Shown here: positions 16,865-25,259 of the stretch, piece by piece | Layout of the letters: each line of letters begins with the position of its first letter | Numbering within the stretch: the stretch's first letter is position 1 | Notes under the pieces: generated by a model | Seen by the model: the letters and a program-made list of their open reading frames with translations, nothing else | Told to the model about the DNA's origin: nothing | Database searches by the model: none | Assembly (NCBI GenBank): GCA_945869195.1 | Contig: CAMBNV010000005.1 | Location: 62,001-126,000, forward strand | Length of the DNA: 64,000 bases | Source: Gemmatimonas phototrophica | GTDB taxonomy: Bacteria; Gemmatimonadota; Gemmatimonadetes; Gemmatimonadales; Gemmatimonadaceae | Direction: 5' to 3' | Made by a program: the position numbers and the translations under genes

Positions 16865-17701
16865 ATGACCACGACCCCGTTCGAGATCCACAGCATCGTC
16901 CGCGCGAAGTACGGCGAGGCCGCCACCCGTGCCGCCGAGGGTGACCGCAGTACCTGCTGCGGCTCCTCCTGCTGCAGTGGCGAGGACGAAAAGGACCCCA
17001 TCACTTCCGACCTGTACGAAGCCGCTCAGGTCCAGGGAATTCCTGCCGCGGCGGTACTTGCCTCACTGGGGTGTGGGAATCCAACCGCGCTCGCCTCCCT
17101 CGCTGAGGGCGAGACGGTGCTCGACCTCGGCTCTGGCGGCGGCATTGATGTGTTGCTCTCGGCGCAGCGCGTCGGGCCCAGCGGCCACGTGTACGGTCTC
17201 GACATGACCGACGAGATGCTCGCGCTCGCACGGCGCAACGCCGAGGCGGCAGGGGCGACCAACGTGACATTCGTCAAGGGGCAGATCGAGCAGATCCCCC
17301 TTCCCGATTCCTCGGTAGACGTCATCATCTCAAACTGCGTGATCAATCTGGCCACGGACAAAATGTCCGTCCTGCGGGAGGCGTTCCGTGTCCTCAAGCC
17401 GGGCGGGCGCTTCGCCGTCAGCGATGTCGTCGTGCGCGGCGAGGTCCCAGCGGAGGTGCGCCGATCGATGGAGCTCTGGGTCGGCTGCATCGCGGGCGCC
17501 CTTGAGGAACAGGAGTTCCTGCGTCTACTTGAAGAATCCGGCTTCGTACGCCCGTCGATTGAGCCGACGCGCATCTACCGGGCTGAGGACGCGAAAGCGT
17601 TTCTGAAGGACGCCGGCCTCGACGCCGACGCCGTCGCGAGCGACATCGACGGGGCGTTTTGCAGTGCATTTGTACGCGCTACCAAGCCGACGACATCCTG
17701 A
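16865..17701 (+). CDS. arsM: Arsenite S-adenosylmethionine methyltransferase
   Basis: ArsM methylates arsenite to volatile or less retained species using SAM. The 278-residue protein has a cysteine-rich start (STCCGSSCC, Cys31-37), the SAM site VLDLGSGGGIDVLLSAQ and the ArsM cysteines Cys70 (SLGCGNP), Cys158 (ISNCVINL) and Cys208 (WVGCIAGAL). The last three align with C72, C174 and C224 of the Cyanidioschyzon enzyme. The ATG has AGGAG 7 nt upstream. It follows the IS91 fragment; no arsR, arsB or arsC gene is nearby, so it looks like a transferred single resistance gene. Confidence 0.93.
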   Translation: MTTTPFEIHSIVRAKYGEAATRAAEGDRSTCCGSSCCSGEDEKDPITSDLYEAAQVQGIPAAAVLASLGCGNPTALASLAEGETVLDLGSGGGIDVLLSAQRVGPSGHVYGLDMTDEMLALARRNAEAAGATNVTFVKGQIEQIPLPDSSVDVIISNCVINLATDKMSVLREAFRVLKPGGRFAVSDVVVRGEVPAEVRRSMELWVGCIAGALEEQEFLRLLEESGFVRPSIEPTRIYRAEDAKAFLKDAGLDADAVASDIDGAFCSAFVRATKPTTS

Positions 17702-17738
17702 CGGAGCCGACCACACCGAGTGAAAGCCCTCCAATCGC

Positions 17739-17775
17739 GCTGCGCCCCACTTCGTCACTCGAAGTGGGGCGCAGC
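17739..17775. terminator. Strong hairpin between convergent arsM and ssrA
   Basis: A perfect 16-bp stem (GCTGCGCCCCACTTCG and its complement) closes a 5-nt loop, and one further C-G pair and a G-T wobble extend it. It lies 38 nt after arsM and 28 nt beyond the tmRNA 3' end, so it can terminate both convergent transcripts. Neither strand has a long T-run, so termination efficiency is uncertain. Confidence 0.55.
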
Positions 17776-17803
17776 GTCGGTCGCGTTGGTGGCTCTCGAG
17801 CAG

Positions 17804-18160
17804 TGGAGGCGGGGAGAGTCGAACTCCCGTCTTGCATACGATCTTCCGCAACGTCTACGCGCGTATCCCACCGATTGGTGTTTCCATACGCTGGCCGGTG
17901 GGCCTCCCACGTACAGATGAGTCCATCTGAATCTCGCCAATCGGCGGAGGACGCACCGACCAGCCAGCCCGAATTTTCGATACCTGAGTGCCGCCTCGGG
18001 CGGGGCTACCTCTCAGGCACTGCTGGGTAAAGCTAAGCTTTACGCAGCGAGAGCGAAGTTGTTATTCGCAGTTGGAAATGTTCCGAGTGTTTTACCAGGG
18101 ACCCGAAGACCTGGGCGCGCAATCACGAGGCCACATACACAATCGAAACCGGTCGCCCCC
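17804..18160 (-). ncRNA. ssrA: Transfer-messenger RNA (tmRNA)
   Basis: The 357-nt RNA rescues stalled ribosomes. Its 5' end GGGGGCG pairs with the 3' CGCCTCC, including a G3-U pair typical of alanyl acceptors, and GGTTTCGA follows. The 3' end has a 5-bp T arm (GGGAG-TTCGACT-CTCCC), seven acceptor bases and discriminator A; CCA is not encoded (CTG follows). The tag frame at 18069-18040 reads GCG AAT AAC AAC TTC GCT CTC GCT GCG TAA, giving ANNNFALAA. A good promoter lies upstream. Plus-strand frames drawn across it are shadows. Confidence 0.93.
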
Positions 18161-18173
18161 GGACTACACGGGA

Positions 18174-18202
18174 ATGATACCTCACTCCCCCGCGTTGTTC
18201 AA
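18174..18202 (-). promoter_or_regulatory. ssrA promoter (TTGAAC-N17-TATCAT)
   Basis: On the minus strand TTGAAC (18202-18197), a 17-nt spacer and TATCAT (18179-18174) stand 13 nt before the mature tmRNA 5' end. That leaves a short precursor that RNase P would trim. Confidence 0.7.
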
Positions 18203-18271
18203 TCGGAGCGACCTGGGTCCGCCTCTGCCATTTTGGGGTCCAGCGAACTGCCGCGGGGATCACCGCTCAGT

Positions 18272-19030
18272 TCACCCACTCCCCGTATCGAGGATTCTCG
18301 CCGCCGCGACCGCGGCGCCAAATCCGTTGTCAATGTTGCAGACCGTCACGCCCGCCGCACAGGAGTTGAGCATCGTGAGTAGCGGGGCCAGCCCACCGAA
18401 GGCCGCGCCGTAGCCGATACTCGTCGGCACCGCGATCACGGGGCACTGCACCAGGCCGCCCACGACCGACGGCAGCGCACCATCCATTCCCGCGACGACG
18501 ATGACGACGGCGGCATCGCGCAACGTCTCGCGGCGGGCCAGAATTCGATGGAGTCCAGCGACGCCGACATCCGTCACGCGATGCACGGGATGTCCGGTAG
18601 CGTCCAGTGTGACCGCCGCCTCCTCCGCCACCGGCAGATCGCTCGTGCCCGCGGTCACGATTGCCACAATCCGTGTACCCCGCGGCCTCGGCTGTTCAGC
18701 GCGCAATAGCACCGTGCGCGCGAGCACGTTCACCTCGGCAGACGGCCAGCGTGCGCCGAGTGCCTCGCGCACAGACTCGTCGGCGCGCGTCACCAGAAAC
18801 CCATCCTCGTGTGCCGCCAGTCGTTCCGCGATTGCCACCACCTGCGCGAGGGACTTCCCCTGCCCGAAGATCACCTCCGGATACCCCTGTCGCAGTGCGC
18901 GATGTTGATCAACGCTCGCAAATCCAAGATCATCGATTGGCGCGTCGTCCAACTGCCCGAGTGCTGATTCGATCGCCAGGCGGCCGGCGGCGACCTCCGC
19001 GAGTAGCAGGCGCACGCGATCGCGCCTCAT
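18272..19030 (-). CDS. larB: Pyridinium-3,5-biscarboxylic acid mononucleotide synthase LarB
   Basis: LarB carboxylates and hydrolyses nicotinic acid adenine dinucleotide in the first step of nickel-pincer (NPN) cofactor synthesis. The 252-residue product has DQHRALRQGYPEVIFGQGKS in its N-terminal part and a C-terminal PurE-like domain with IVTAGTSDLPVAEEAA, VAGMDGALPSVVGGL and PTSIGYGAAFGG. It overlaps dusB by four bases. larC, larE and the lactate racemase larA are not in the window, so the rest of the pathway must lie elsewhere or be absent. Confidence 0.9.
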   Translation of the reverse strand: MRRDRVRLLLAEVAAGRLAIESALGQLDDAPIDDLGFASVDQHRALRQGYPEVIFGQGKSLAQVVAIAERLAAHEDGFLVTRADESVREALGARWPSAEVNVLARTVLLRAEQPRPRGTRIVAIVTAGTSDLPVAEEAAVTLDATGHPVHRVTDVGVAGLHRILARRETLRDAAVVIVVAGMDGALPSVVGGLVQCPVIAVPTSIGYGAAFGGLAPLLTMLNSCAAGVTVCNIDNGFGAAVAAARILDTGSG

Positions 19031-20022
19031 GCGACCTCCGTCTCGTGCATCCAGCCGCTCGCGAGGTAGTCGGCGAAGATTCCTTCCACTTCACCGAACG
19101 AGTTGACGGCGTGGAGCTTGCGACGAAGATCCGCGGAGTTGGGGAGTCCCTTCACGTACCAACCGAGATGCTTGCGGAACTCCAGCGCCGCGCCGAGCGG
19201 GTCGTGCTCGTAGTCTTGGACCATGCGGGCATGCTCGAGCGCGATCGAAAATCGTGCTTCAACAGCAGGCACTGGTGGCTTCGGACGTCCCTCAAGCAGT
19301 GCCCGCGCCTGGGTGAAAATCCATGGCTGGCCAAACGAGCCGCGCGCAATCATCACGGCGTCACAGCCGGTCTCTTCACGCATGCGGAAGGCATCTTCAG
19401 CCGTCTTGATGTCCCCATTCCCGATCACCGGGATCTCGAGCGCAGCCTTCATCGCAGCAATCTCGTCCCAGTGAGCATGACCGCTGTACATCTGCGTGCG
19501 CGTCCGGGGATGCAGCGCGATCGCTTTCACGCCGGCATCCTGACACCGCAGTCCAATCGTCACCGGATCACGCATCTCCTCATTCCAGCCGCTGCGGACC
19601 TTGCAGGTCACCGGGAGATGCGTACCACTGATGACGGCACGAATAATCTGTTGCACCAGGTCGAGATCGCGAAGGCAGCCAGATCCGCCGTTGCGGCGGA
19701 CCACCTTCTTCACCGGGCAACCGAAGTTGATGTCAATGAACTCGGGCTGAAAGAGATCGGTCACGAGGGCAGCCGCCTCGCGCATCGCATCGGGATCGGA
19801 ACCGAAAATCTGTACTCCGATCGGTCGCTCATCGGCACCAAATCTGAGTTTCGCGATCGTCGCCTCGTTCTCGCGCCGAATGCCTTCGGCCGAGAGGAAC
19901 TCGGTCACGACAACATCCGCGCCCCAGGCGCGACAGAGTCGGCGGAATGGGGACTCCGACACTCCCGCCATGGGCGCGAGAAAGAGCGGGATCGAATGAT
20001 CGGTCGGATAGGGAAAAGGCAT
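19027..20022 (-). CDS. dusB: tRNA-dihydrouridine synthase B
   Basis: This FMN enzyme reduces specific uridines in tRNA. The TIM barrel opens with LFLAPMAGVSESPFRR, and catalytic Cys102 sits in INFGCPVKKV; the FMN-phosphate loop region NGDI and ARGSFGQPWIF follow. The start chosen is the ATG at 20022 (MPFPYPTDHSIPLFLAPMAG), giving 331 aa; the open frame extends 26 codons upstream into the divergent promoter region and is not needed. It is transcribed away from ptsN and is coupled to larB. Confidence 0.92.
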   Translation of the reverse strand: MPFPYPTDHSIPLFLAPMAGVSESPFRRLCRAWGADVVVTEFLSAEGIRRENEATIAKLRFGADERPIGVQIFGSDPDAMREAAALVTDLFQPEFIDINFGCPVKKVVRRNGGSGCLRDLDLVQQIIRAVISGTHLPVTCKVRSGWNEEMRDPVTIGLRCQDAGVKAIALHPRTRTQMYSGHAHWDEIAAMKAALEIPVIGNGDIKTAEDAFRMREETGCDAVMIARGSFGQPWIFTQARALLEGRPKPPVPAVEARFSIALEHARMVQDYEHDPLGAALEFRKHLGWYVKGLPNSADLRRKLHAVNSFGEVEGIFADYLASGWMHETEVA

Positions 20023-20067
20023 TATTTGAAAGGTAGAAGAGGCCTCAAACGCTTGCAACAGCGTGGT

Positions 20068-20096
20068 TTGACACACCTTGAGCGCTCGGCTAGCTT
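20068..20096 (+). promoter_or_regulatory. ptsN promoter (TTGACA-N17-TAGCTT)
   Basis: A consensus -35 box TTGACA at 20068-20073 and TAGCTT at 20091-20096 are 17 nt apart. The -10 box ends 6 nt before the ptsN ATG and there is no Shine-Dalgarno sequence, so the message is probably leaderless. Confidence 0.65.
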
Positions 20097-20102
20097 CCAC
20101 CT

Positions 20103-20555
20103 ATGGAACTGCGCGAATTCTTCTCGATCGATGCGGTCGCACTCGACCTCGTCGGCGGCACCAAAGATGAGATTCTCAAAGAGATGATTGCCCTGTTCCA
20201 GCTGGACGAAAAGGACGAGGGAACGCTCTTCAAGATGCTCAAACGGCGCGAAAACATCGGGTCCACCGGCATCGGCCGTGGTATCGCGATTCCCCACTGC
20301 CGCTCGCTCGTCGCCGGCAAGCTGCGCGTGGCCTTTGGCCGGAAGGCCGCGGGCATCGATTTCCATGCGATTGACGACAAGCCGGTCCAGTTTTTCTTCC
20401 TGATCGTTGCCCCACCGCTCGAGGTGAGCAATCAGTACCTTCCGGTACTCGGCAAGATCGCACAGTTCTCCAAGGAAGCCGACCTCCCGGAACGACTGCT
20501 CGCCCTCTCGGACTCGGCGCAGTTCATGGCGTTACTCGAGGAGAAGGGCGTCTAG
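20103..20555 (+). CDS. ptsN: PTS IIA-like nitrogen-regulatory protein
   Basis: The 150-residue protein is a fructose/mannitol-type EIIA domain of the PtsN group, which takes phosphate from a PTS phosphocarrier and regulates rather than transports. The phosphorylated histidine is His65 in GRGIAIPHCR. No PTS transporter gene is adjacent. It starts at ATG 20103 right after the promoter and ends 1 nt before the convergent MATE gene. Confidence 0.88.
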   Translation: MELREFFSIDAVALDLVGGTKDEILKEMIALFQLDEKDEGTLFKMLKRRENIGSTGIGRGIAIPHCRSLVAGKLRVAFGRKAAGIDFHAIDDKPVQFFFLIVAPPLEVSNQYLPVLGKIAQFSKEADLPERLLALSDSAQFMALLEEKGV

Positions 20556-20556
20556 G

Positions 20557-21921
20557 TCAGCCGTCGATCGCGACCCGCCCGACCGCACCGCCAAGCTTGA
20601 CTCGGACGCGCGCCAACTGTAGCACCGCCGCTGCCGCGAGCCCCGCCGTTAATCCCCACCAGAGTCCTGGTGCGCCGGCATTGAGCCCAAACGCGATTAC
20701 GGCCCCGAGCGGAATCCCCACCGCCCAGAAACTCAGCGTGTGTAGGATCATCGGCACCCGCGTATCTCCCGCGCCTCGGAGGATCGCCGCCGAGATCACC
20801 TGAGCACCGTCGAAGACCTGAAACACTCCGGCAATAGGGATCAGAGTCGTCGCCATCAACCGGGTCGCCGGATCGGTCGTGAAGGCGGCGGCCAGCGTTC
20901 CTGGGAGTACCCAGAACACCAGGGCCATCGCCGCCATAAAGCCGACCCCCACCGCAAGCGCCGCCACTGCATCTCGGCGCGACGCGGCAACGTCTCCCGC
21001 GCCGATAGCATGCCCCACCATCACCGCCGCCGCCGCCGCGACGCCCATCGGCACCATAAAGGTGAGCGCCGCGAGGGTCAACGCGATCTCGTGGCCGGCC
21101 AGCGTTGTAATGCCCATCCACCCGGCCATCACCGTGACAATCCCAAAGGCGCCTGCCTCGGCGAATAGCTGGGTGGCGATCGGTGCGCCCAACAGGAACA
21201 TCCGCCAGAGCGGCGCCACCTGCAGACTCTCCCGTCGCCAAGGAATGAGTCGTGGGCGAAGGACCGGCCAGCAGCTGTACAGCAGCACGCCGAACATGAT
21301 CCAGCGTGCGATCGCGGTCCCCTGCGACGAACCCGTCACGCCCCCGGGTACAAAGCCGAGGTGGCCGAAAACCAGGACCCAGTTGAGCGCCACATTCGCG
21401 AGATTGCCGACGACGACCGCGATGAGGATCGGGCGCACGCGCGTGAGCGCCTGGAGGACCTGCCGCAGGGCATTAAATGCGAAGAACGGCAGCAACCCCG
21501 GAATGCACCAGCGGACATAACTGGCCGCGAGCGGCGTCACCTCAACGGGCTGGCCGAGCAACGCGAGCACGGCACTGGCTGGAATGAACGCGAGTGCGAT
21601 CACGGCAGTCACGCCGAGCGAAAGCAAGAGGCCGCGCTGTACGCCGCGGGCGACCGCCGCCTCATCGCGTGCACCGACCGCCTGCGCAACGACGGGGTCG
21701 AGCACCATCAGCATGCCGATGCCGATGATCGACGTGACGAAGAAGTAGAAGTTACCCAGTGCGGCCGCGGCGAGATCGACCGCCGAGACGCGCCCGAGCA
21801 TCAACACGTCGACGAACCCCATCGCTTGGAGGCCGACATTCACGAGTGCGATCGGTGCAGCGAGCCGCGCCATCTCGCGCAGCTCGGCCACGGTCGGGCG
21901 AAGCCGCGCGATGTCGGTCAC
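20557..21921 (-). CDS. MATE-family multidrug/cation efflux transporter
   Basis: The 454-residue protein has about twelve membrane spans in two homologous halves, each opening with the MATE pattern (APIALVNVGLQAMGFVDVLM near residue 20 and GAPIATQLFAEAGAFGIVTV near 240). These antiporters expel cationic drugs or metabolites using Na+ or H+. It is the last gene of the long minus-strand run, 10 nt after guaA. Its substrate cannot be told from the sequence. Confidence 0.88.
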   Translation of the reverse strand: MTDIARLRPTVAELREMARLAAPIALVNVGLQAMGFVDVLMLGRVSAVDLAAAALGNFYFFVTSIIGIGMLMVLDPVVAQAVGARDEAAVARGVQRGLLLSLGVTAVIALAFIPASAVLALLGQPVEVTPLAASYVRWCIPGLLPFFAFNALRQVLQALTRVRPILIAVVVGNLANVALNWVLVFGHLGFVPGGVTGSSQGTAIARWIMFGVLLYSCWPVLRPRLIPWRRESLQVAPLWRMFLLGAPIATQLFAEAGAFGIVTVMAGWMGITTLAGHEIALTLAALTFMVPMGVAAAAAVMVGHAIGAGDVAASRRDAVAALAVGVGFMAAMALVFWVLPGTLAAAFTTDPATRLMATTLIPIAGVFQVFDGAQVISAAILRGAGDTRVPMILHTLSFWAVGIPLGAVIAFGLNAGAPGLWWGLTAGLAAAAVLQLARVRVKLGGAVGRVAIDG

Positions 21922-21931
21922 GCGGCCGGCC

Positions 21932-23485
21932 CTATTCCCACTCGATCGTCGCCGGCGGCTTGGAGCTTACGTCGTACACGACGCGGTTGATCCCCTTCAC
22001 CTCGTTGATGATGCGGTTGCTGATCCGCGCCAGCACCTCGGTCGGGAACGCATACCAGTCCGCGGTCATGCCATCCGTACTCGTCACCGCCCGCAGGGCG
22101 ATCACATGCTCGTACGTCCGACCGTCACCCATGACCCCAACGGAGCGCACGGGGAGGAATACCGCAAACGCCTGCCAGATGTCGTTGTAGAGTCCGGCAG
22201 CGCGGATTTCCTCGAGGTAGATAGCGTCAGCGCGCCGCAACGTCTCAACAGTCTCCGGATCGATCGCACCGAGGACACGGATTGCGAGCCCAGGTCCCGG
22301 GAACGGATGCCGGCCGACCATCTCCTCCGGAAGGCCGAGCTCGCGACCCACGTTGCGCACCTCGTCCTTGAACAACTCGCGCAGCGGTTCGATCAACTTG
22401 AACTTCATGTCCGGCTTGAGACCACCAACGTTGTGATGCGTCTTGATCGTCGCGCTTTTGCCACCCGTGGCGCTCACCGATTCGATGACGTCCGGATACA
22501 GCGTTCCCTGCACCAGGAACTTCGCATTCTTCCCCGCCTCGGCCGACGCGTCCTCGAAGACGTCGATGAACGCGTGTCCGATTGCCCGGCGCTTCTGCTC
22601 GGGATCGTTTACCCCGCGCAGCGCACTGAGAAACCGCTCTTCGGCGCGCACCGTGATCAGGCGGATGCCGAGATGCTGCCCCATGGTGCGCTCGACCTGC
22701 TCGCGCTCGTGCAGCCGGAGCAGTCCCGTATCCACGAAAATGCAGGTGAGCTGATCACCAATCGCTCTGTGCACCAGCGCGGCGGCAACCGAAGAGTCCA
22801 CTCCGCCCGAGAGACCGCAAATGACCTGGGCGTCACCAACCCGCTCTCGGATGGCCGCAATCTGCTGCTCGACGAAATGCCCTGGGGTCCAGTCCGGCGT
22901 GCAGTCGGCGACGCCGAACAGGAAGTTCTGGATGATCTCCGCTCCGCGCACCGTATGCGCAACCTCGGCGTGGAACTGGATCGCGTGAATGGGCTTGGTC
23001 GCGTGCCGGAACCCGACGACGGGGTTGCCCTCACTCGACGCGGTGAGGAGATAGCCCGGCGGGACCGCCTCGACATGGTCGCCGTGGCTCATCCAGACCT
23101 GGGTGCGCTCGCTCGCATCGAATCCCGCGAAAAGCCCCGTCGCGTCGACGACGACCATCTCGGCCCGACCGTATTCTCGCCGGCCACCGCCGGTCACCCG
23201 CCCCCCCACCGTATGCGCGATCCACTGCATCCCATAGCAGACGCCAAGCACCGGAGCGAGGTCGAGGATGGCGGGATCGAAGGTCGGCGCACCGGCATCG
23301 GACACCGAACTCGGCCCACCCGACAGAATGATCGCCGTCGGCTTCCAGTCGCGGATCCACTCGAGGGATCGGTCAGCCGGGTGGATCTCGGAAAAGACCC
23401 GTGCCTCGCGGACGCGGCGCGCAATGAGCTGCGTAAACTGCGATCCGCAATCGAGGATCAAAACTCGGGAAGCACCCTGCGTCAC
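21932..23485 (-). CDS. guaA: GMP synthase (glutamine-hydrolysing)
   Basis: GuaA aminates XMP to GMP. The 517-residue protein has an N-terminal class I amidotransferase domain with nucleophile Cys83 in [11 protein letters not shown] and QFHAEV further on, then a PP-loop ATPase ([12 protein letters not shown]) and the C-terminal dimerisation domain. The start is the GTG at 23485 ([16 protein letters not shown]), which shares GTGA with the stop of the upstream phosphodiesterase; the longer open frame overlaps that gene and is rejected. Confidence 0.95.
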   Translation of the reverse strand: MTQGASRVLILDCGSQFTQLIARRVREARVFSEIHPADRSLEWIRDWKPTAIILSGGPSSVSDAGAPTFDPAILDLAPVLGVCYGMQWIAHTVGGRVTGGGRREYGRAEMVVVDATGLFAGFDASERTQVWMSHGDHVEAVPPGYLLTASSEGNPVVGFRHATKPIHAIQFHAEVAHTVRGAEIIQNFLFGVADCTPDWTPGHFVEQQIAAIRERVGDAQVICGLSGGVDSSVAAALVHRAIGDQLTCIFVDTGLLRLHEREQVERTMGQHLGIRLITVRAEERFLSALRGVNDPEQKRRAIGHAFIDVFEDASAEAGKNAKFLVQGTLYPDVIESVSATGGKSATIKTHHNVGGLKPDMKFKLIEPLRELFKDEVRNVGRELGLPEEMVGRHPFPGPGLAIRVLGAIDPETVETLRRADAIYLEEIRAAGLYNDIWQAFAVFLPVRSVGVMGDGRTYEHVIALRAVTSTDGMTADWYAFPTEVLARISNRIINEVKGINRVVYDVSSKPPATIEWE

Positions 23486-23991
23486 TTCGTCCACTCCGCC
23501 GCGTCGAGCTTGATGAACTCGACCTGTTTGGTGTCGAGATCGAGGATGGCGGCGCTCGGAGCCCCATAGAGCCATCCGCAGGCTTCACCGGCGTTCACGA
23601 TGAGCGTATCGCCCCGAGTCTTCATTTCCTGGCGGTGTGTCTGCCCGTGGATTACGATCGAGTGCGCGAGCACGGAGCGCTCCGTCACATCGCCGATATC
23701 GTGCACGATGAGCACCTTGTGGTCGCCCAACTTGATGCTGTGCGGCGATTCAAAGAGCTCCTGCCCCAGGCCCTGTGCTGCGAACGATCGAATCCCTTCG
23801 CGGTCACCGTCGTTGCGACCAAAGACGCCGGCCATTGCCACGCTGTGATCCTGGAATGGCTTCAACGAGAATGGCGCGCAGTAGTCGCCGGCATGCAGCA
23901 CGAAATTCACATCGCGCGCCAGCATCTCCTTCAGCAGGGCGTCAATCGCCGGTACGCGATCGTGCGCGTCCGACAGGAGTCCGACTCGCAT
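23482..23991 (-). CDS. YfcE/MJ0936-family metallophosphodiesterase
   Basis: The 169-residue protein shows the compact calcineurin-like phosphoesterase motifs: SDAHDR (Asp8, His10), [16 protein letters not shown] and VIHGQTH with VNAGE. Such enzymes bind two metal ions; their natural substrates are mostly unknown. The start at ATG 23991 overlaps the lysA stop by one base (TGATG) and places the SDAH motif at the usual position. It is coupled to guaA downstream. Confidence 0.88.
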   Translation of the reverse strand: MRVGLLSDAHDRVPAIDALLKEMLARDVNFVLHAGDYCAPFSLKPFQDHSVAMAGVFGRNDGDREGIRSFAAQGLGQELFESPHSIKLGDHKVLIVHDIGDVTERSVLAHSIVIHGQTHRQEMKTRGDTLIVNAGEACGWLYGAPSAAILDLDTKQVEFIKLDAAEWTK

Positions 23992-25259
23992 CAGGCCTCT
24001 CTCCATTGGGGAACCGGGATCTCGTGTCGCACGAGGTCCTCGTATGTCTCGCGCGCCGTCACAACGGCCCAGCGCGTACCATCCACCAGCACCTCGGCCA
24101 CACGCGGCCGCGCATTGTACTGGGAACTCATCACGTAACCATAGGCACCCGCGGTATGCACCGCGAGCAGGTCACCCGGTTCCACACCGGGGAGCTCGCG
24201 ATCGAGGGCAAGGAAGTCCCCGCTCTCGCAGACCGGGCCGACCACGTCCACCGTGACTGCCCCCGCCCCTGCACGGGGCGACACCGCTTCGATGCGGTGA
24301 AACGCATCGTAATGCGAAGGACGAAGCAGCTCGGTCATGCCGGCATCGCAGATGACGTAGGCCTTGGCGCCACTCTCCTTGCAATAGAGCACGCGCGTGA
24401 GGAGGACCCCCGAAGCCGCAACAAAAAACCGACCGGGCTCGACGAGGAGCTCCACGCCCAGAGTATTGGCCGCCGCCGTCACGATGGCGCCATACGCCGC
24501 GAGGTCCGGCTCCTCCTCGGCGTCATACGGGACCGGCAGGCCGCCACCCGCGTCGAGATAGCGAATGTCGGCACCCGCCGCACGCAGCTCCATTGAAAGT
24601 TCGACCAGCCGTGCCGTGCCCTCGCGGAAGGCGTCGAACGAACTCAGTTGCGAACCCACGTGCATATCGAGCGCCTGGAGCGACACATTCGGCAGCGCGA
24701 TCGCGAGACGGCCCGCCGACGCGGCGTCTCCAATCGGAATGCCAAACTTATGTCCCCGCTCGCCTGTCGCGATGTACTGGTGCCCGGACTTCACGTCGAC
24801 TTCGGGATTCACGCGCAGGCCGACGTTCGCCACCGCGCCCAAGTCGGCGGCGAGACGAGACACGAGCCTCAACTCGGCCTCCGACTCGACATTGATCAGC
24901 TTGACACCAGCCGCGATCGCCTCACGCAGCTCTCCCTCGGTCTTCCCGACGCCCCCGAAGAGGATCTCGTCAGGGGTGAATCCGGCGCGAAGCGCCTTGT
25001 AAAGCTCACCACCCGACACAACGTCCACCGCGCACCCAGCGGCGCGGAGGAGCTCGAGGATGCCCCGACTTCCGTTGGCCTTGAGCGAGTAGTGGATTCG
25101 GTGCGGCGCGGCAGCGAGCGCCGCATCGAGTCGCGCGAATCGGTCCCGGATCAGGCCAGCCGAGTAGACGTACGCGGGGGTAGCGGCCGCGTGCGCGATC
25201 AGCGCGAGCGGCACCGCCTCACAGTGCAGCGCACCGTCGCGTACGGCAAATCCGCCCAT
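23991..25259 (-). CDS. lysA: Diaminopimelate decarboxylase
   Basis: LysA makes lysine from meso-diaminopimelate. The 422-residue protein is a fold-type III PLP enzyme; the PLP lysine is Lys60 in IHYSLKANG, followed by the EVDVKSGHQ and HVGSQLSSFDAF motifs, and DAGGGLPVPY binds the cofactor phosphate. The ATG at 25259 overlaps the proS stop (TGATG). The remaining lysine genes are in the second cluster at 59-64 kb. Confidence 0.94.
   Translation of the reverse strand: MGGFAVRDGALHCEAVPLALIAHAAATPAYVYSAGLIRDRFARLDAALAAAPHRIHYSLKANGSRGILELLRAAGCAVDVVSGGELYKALRAGFTPDEILFGGVGKTEGELREAIAAGVKLINVESEAELRLVSRLAADLGAVANVGLRVNPEVDVKSGHQYIATGERGHKFGIPIGDAASAGRLAIALPNVSLQALDMHVGSQLSSFDAFREGTARLVELSMELRAAGADIRYLDAGGGLPVPYDAEEEPDLAAYGAIVTAAANTLGVELLVEPGRFFVAASGVLLTRVLYCKESGAKAYVICDAGMTELLRPSHYDAFHRIEAVSPRAGAGAVTVDVVGPVCESGDFLALDRELPGVEPGDLLAVHTAGAYGYVMSSQYNARPRVAEVLVDGTRWAVVTARETYEDLVRHEIPVPQWREA

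Noticed and set aside
17659-18413. Short plus-strand frames over 17.7-18.4 kb
   Set aside because: They cover the tmRNA gene and the start of its promoter region; RNA structure explains the sequence.
18661-20187. 508-codon plus-strand frame
   Set aside because: Antisense to larB and dusB and overlaps ptsN; no domain recognised.
21911-23569. 552-codon plus-strand frame
   Set aside because: Antisense to guaA, whose motifs are complete.
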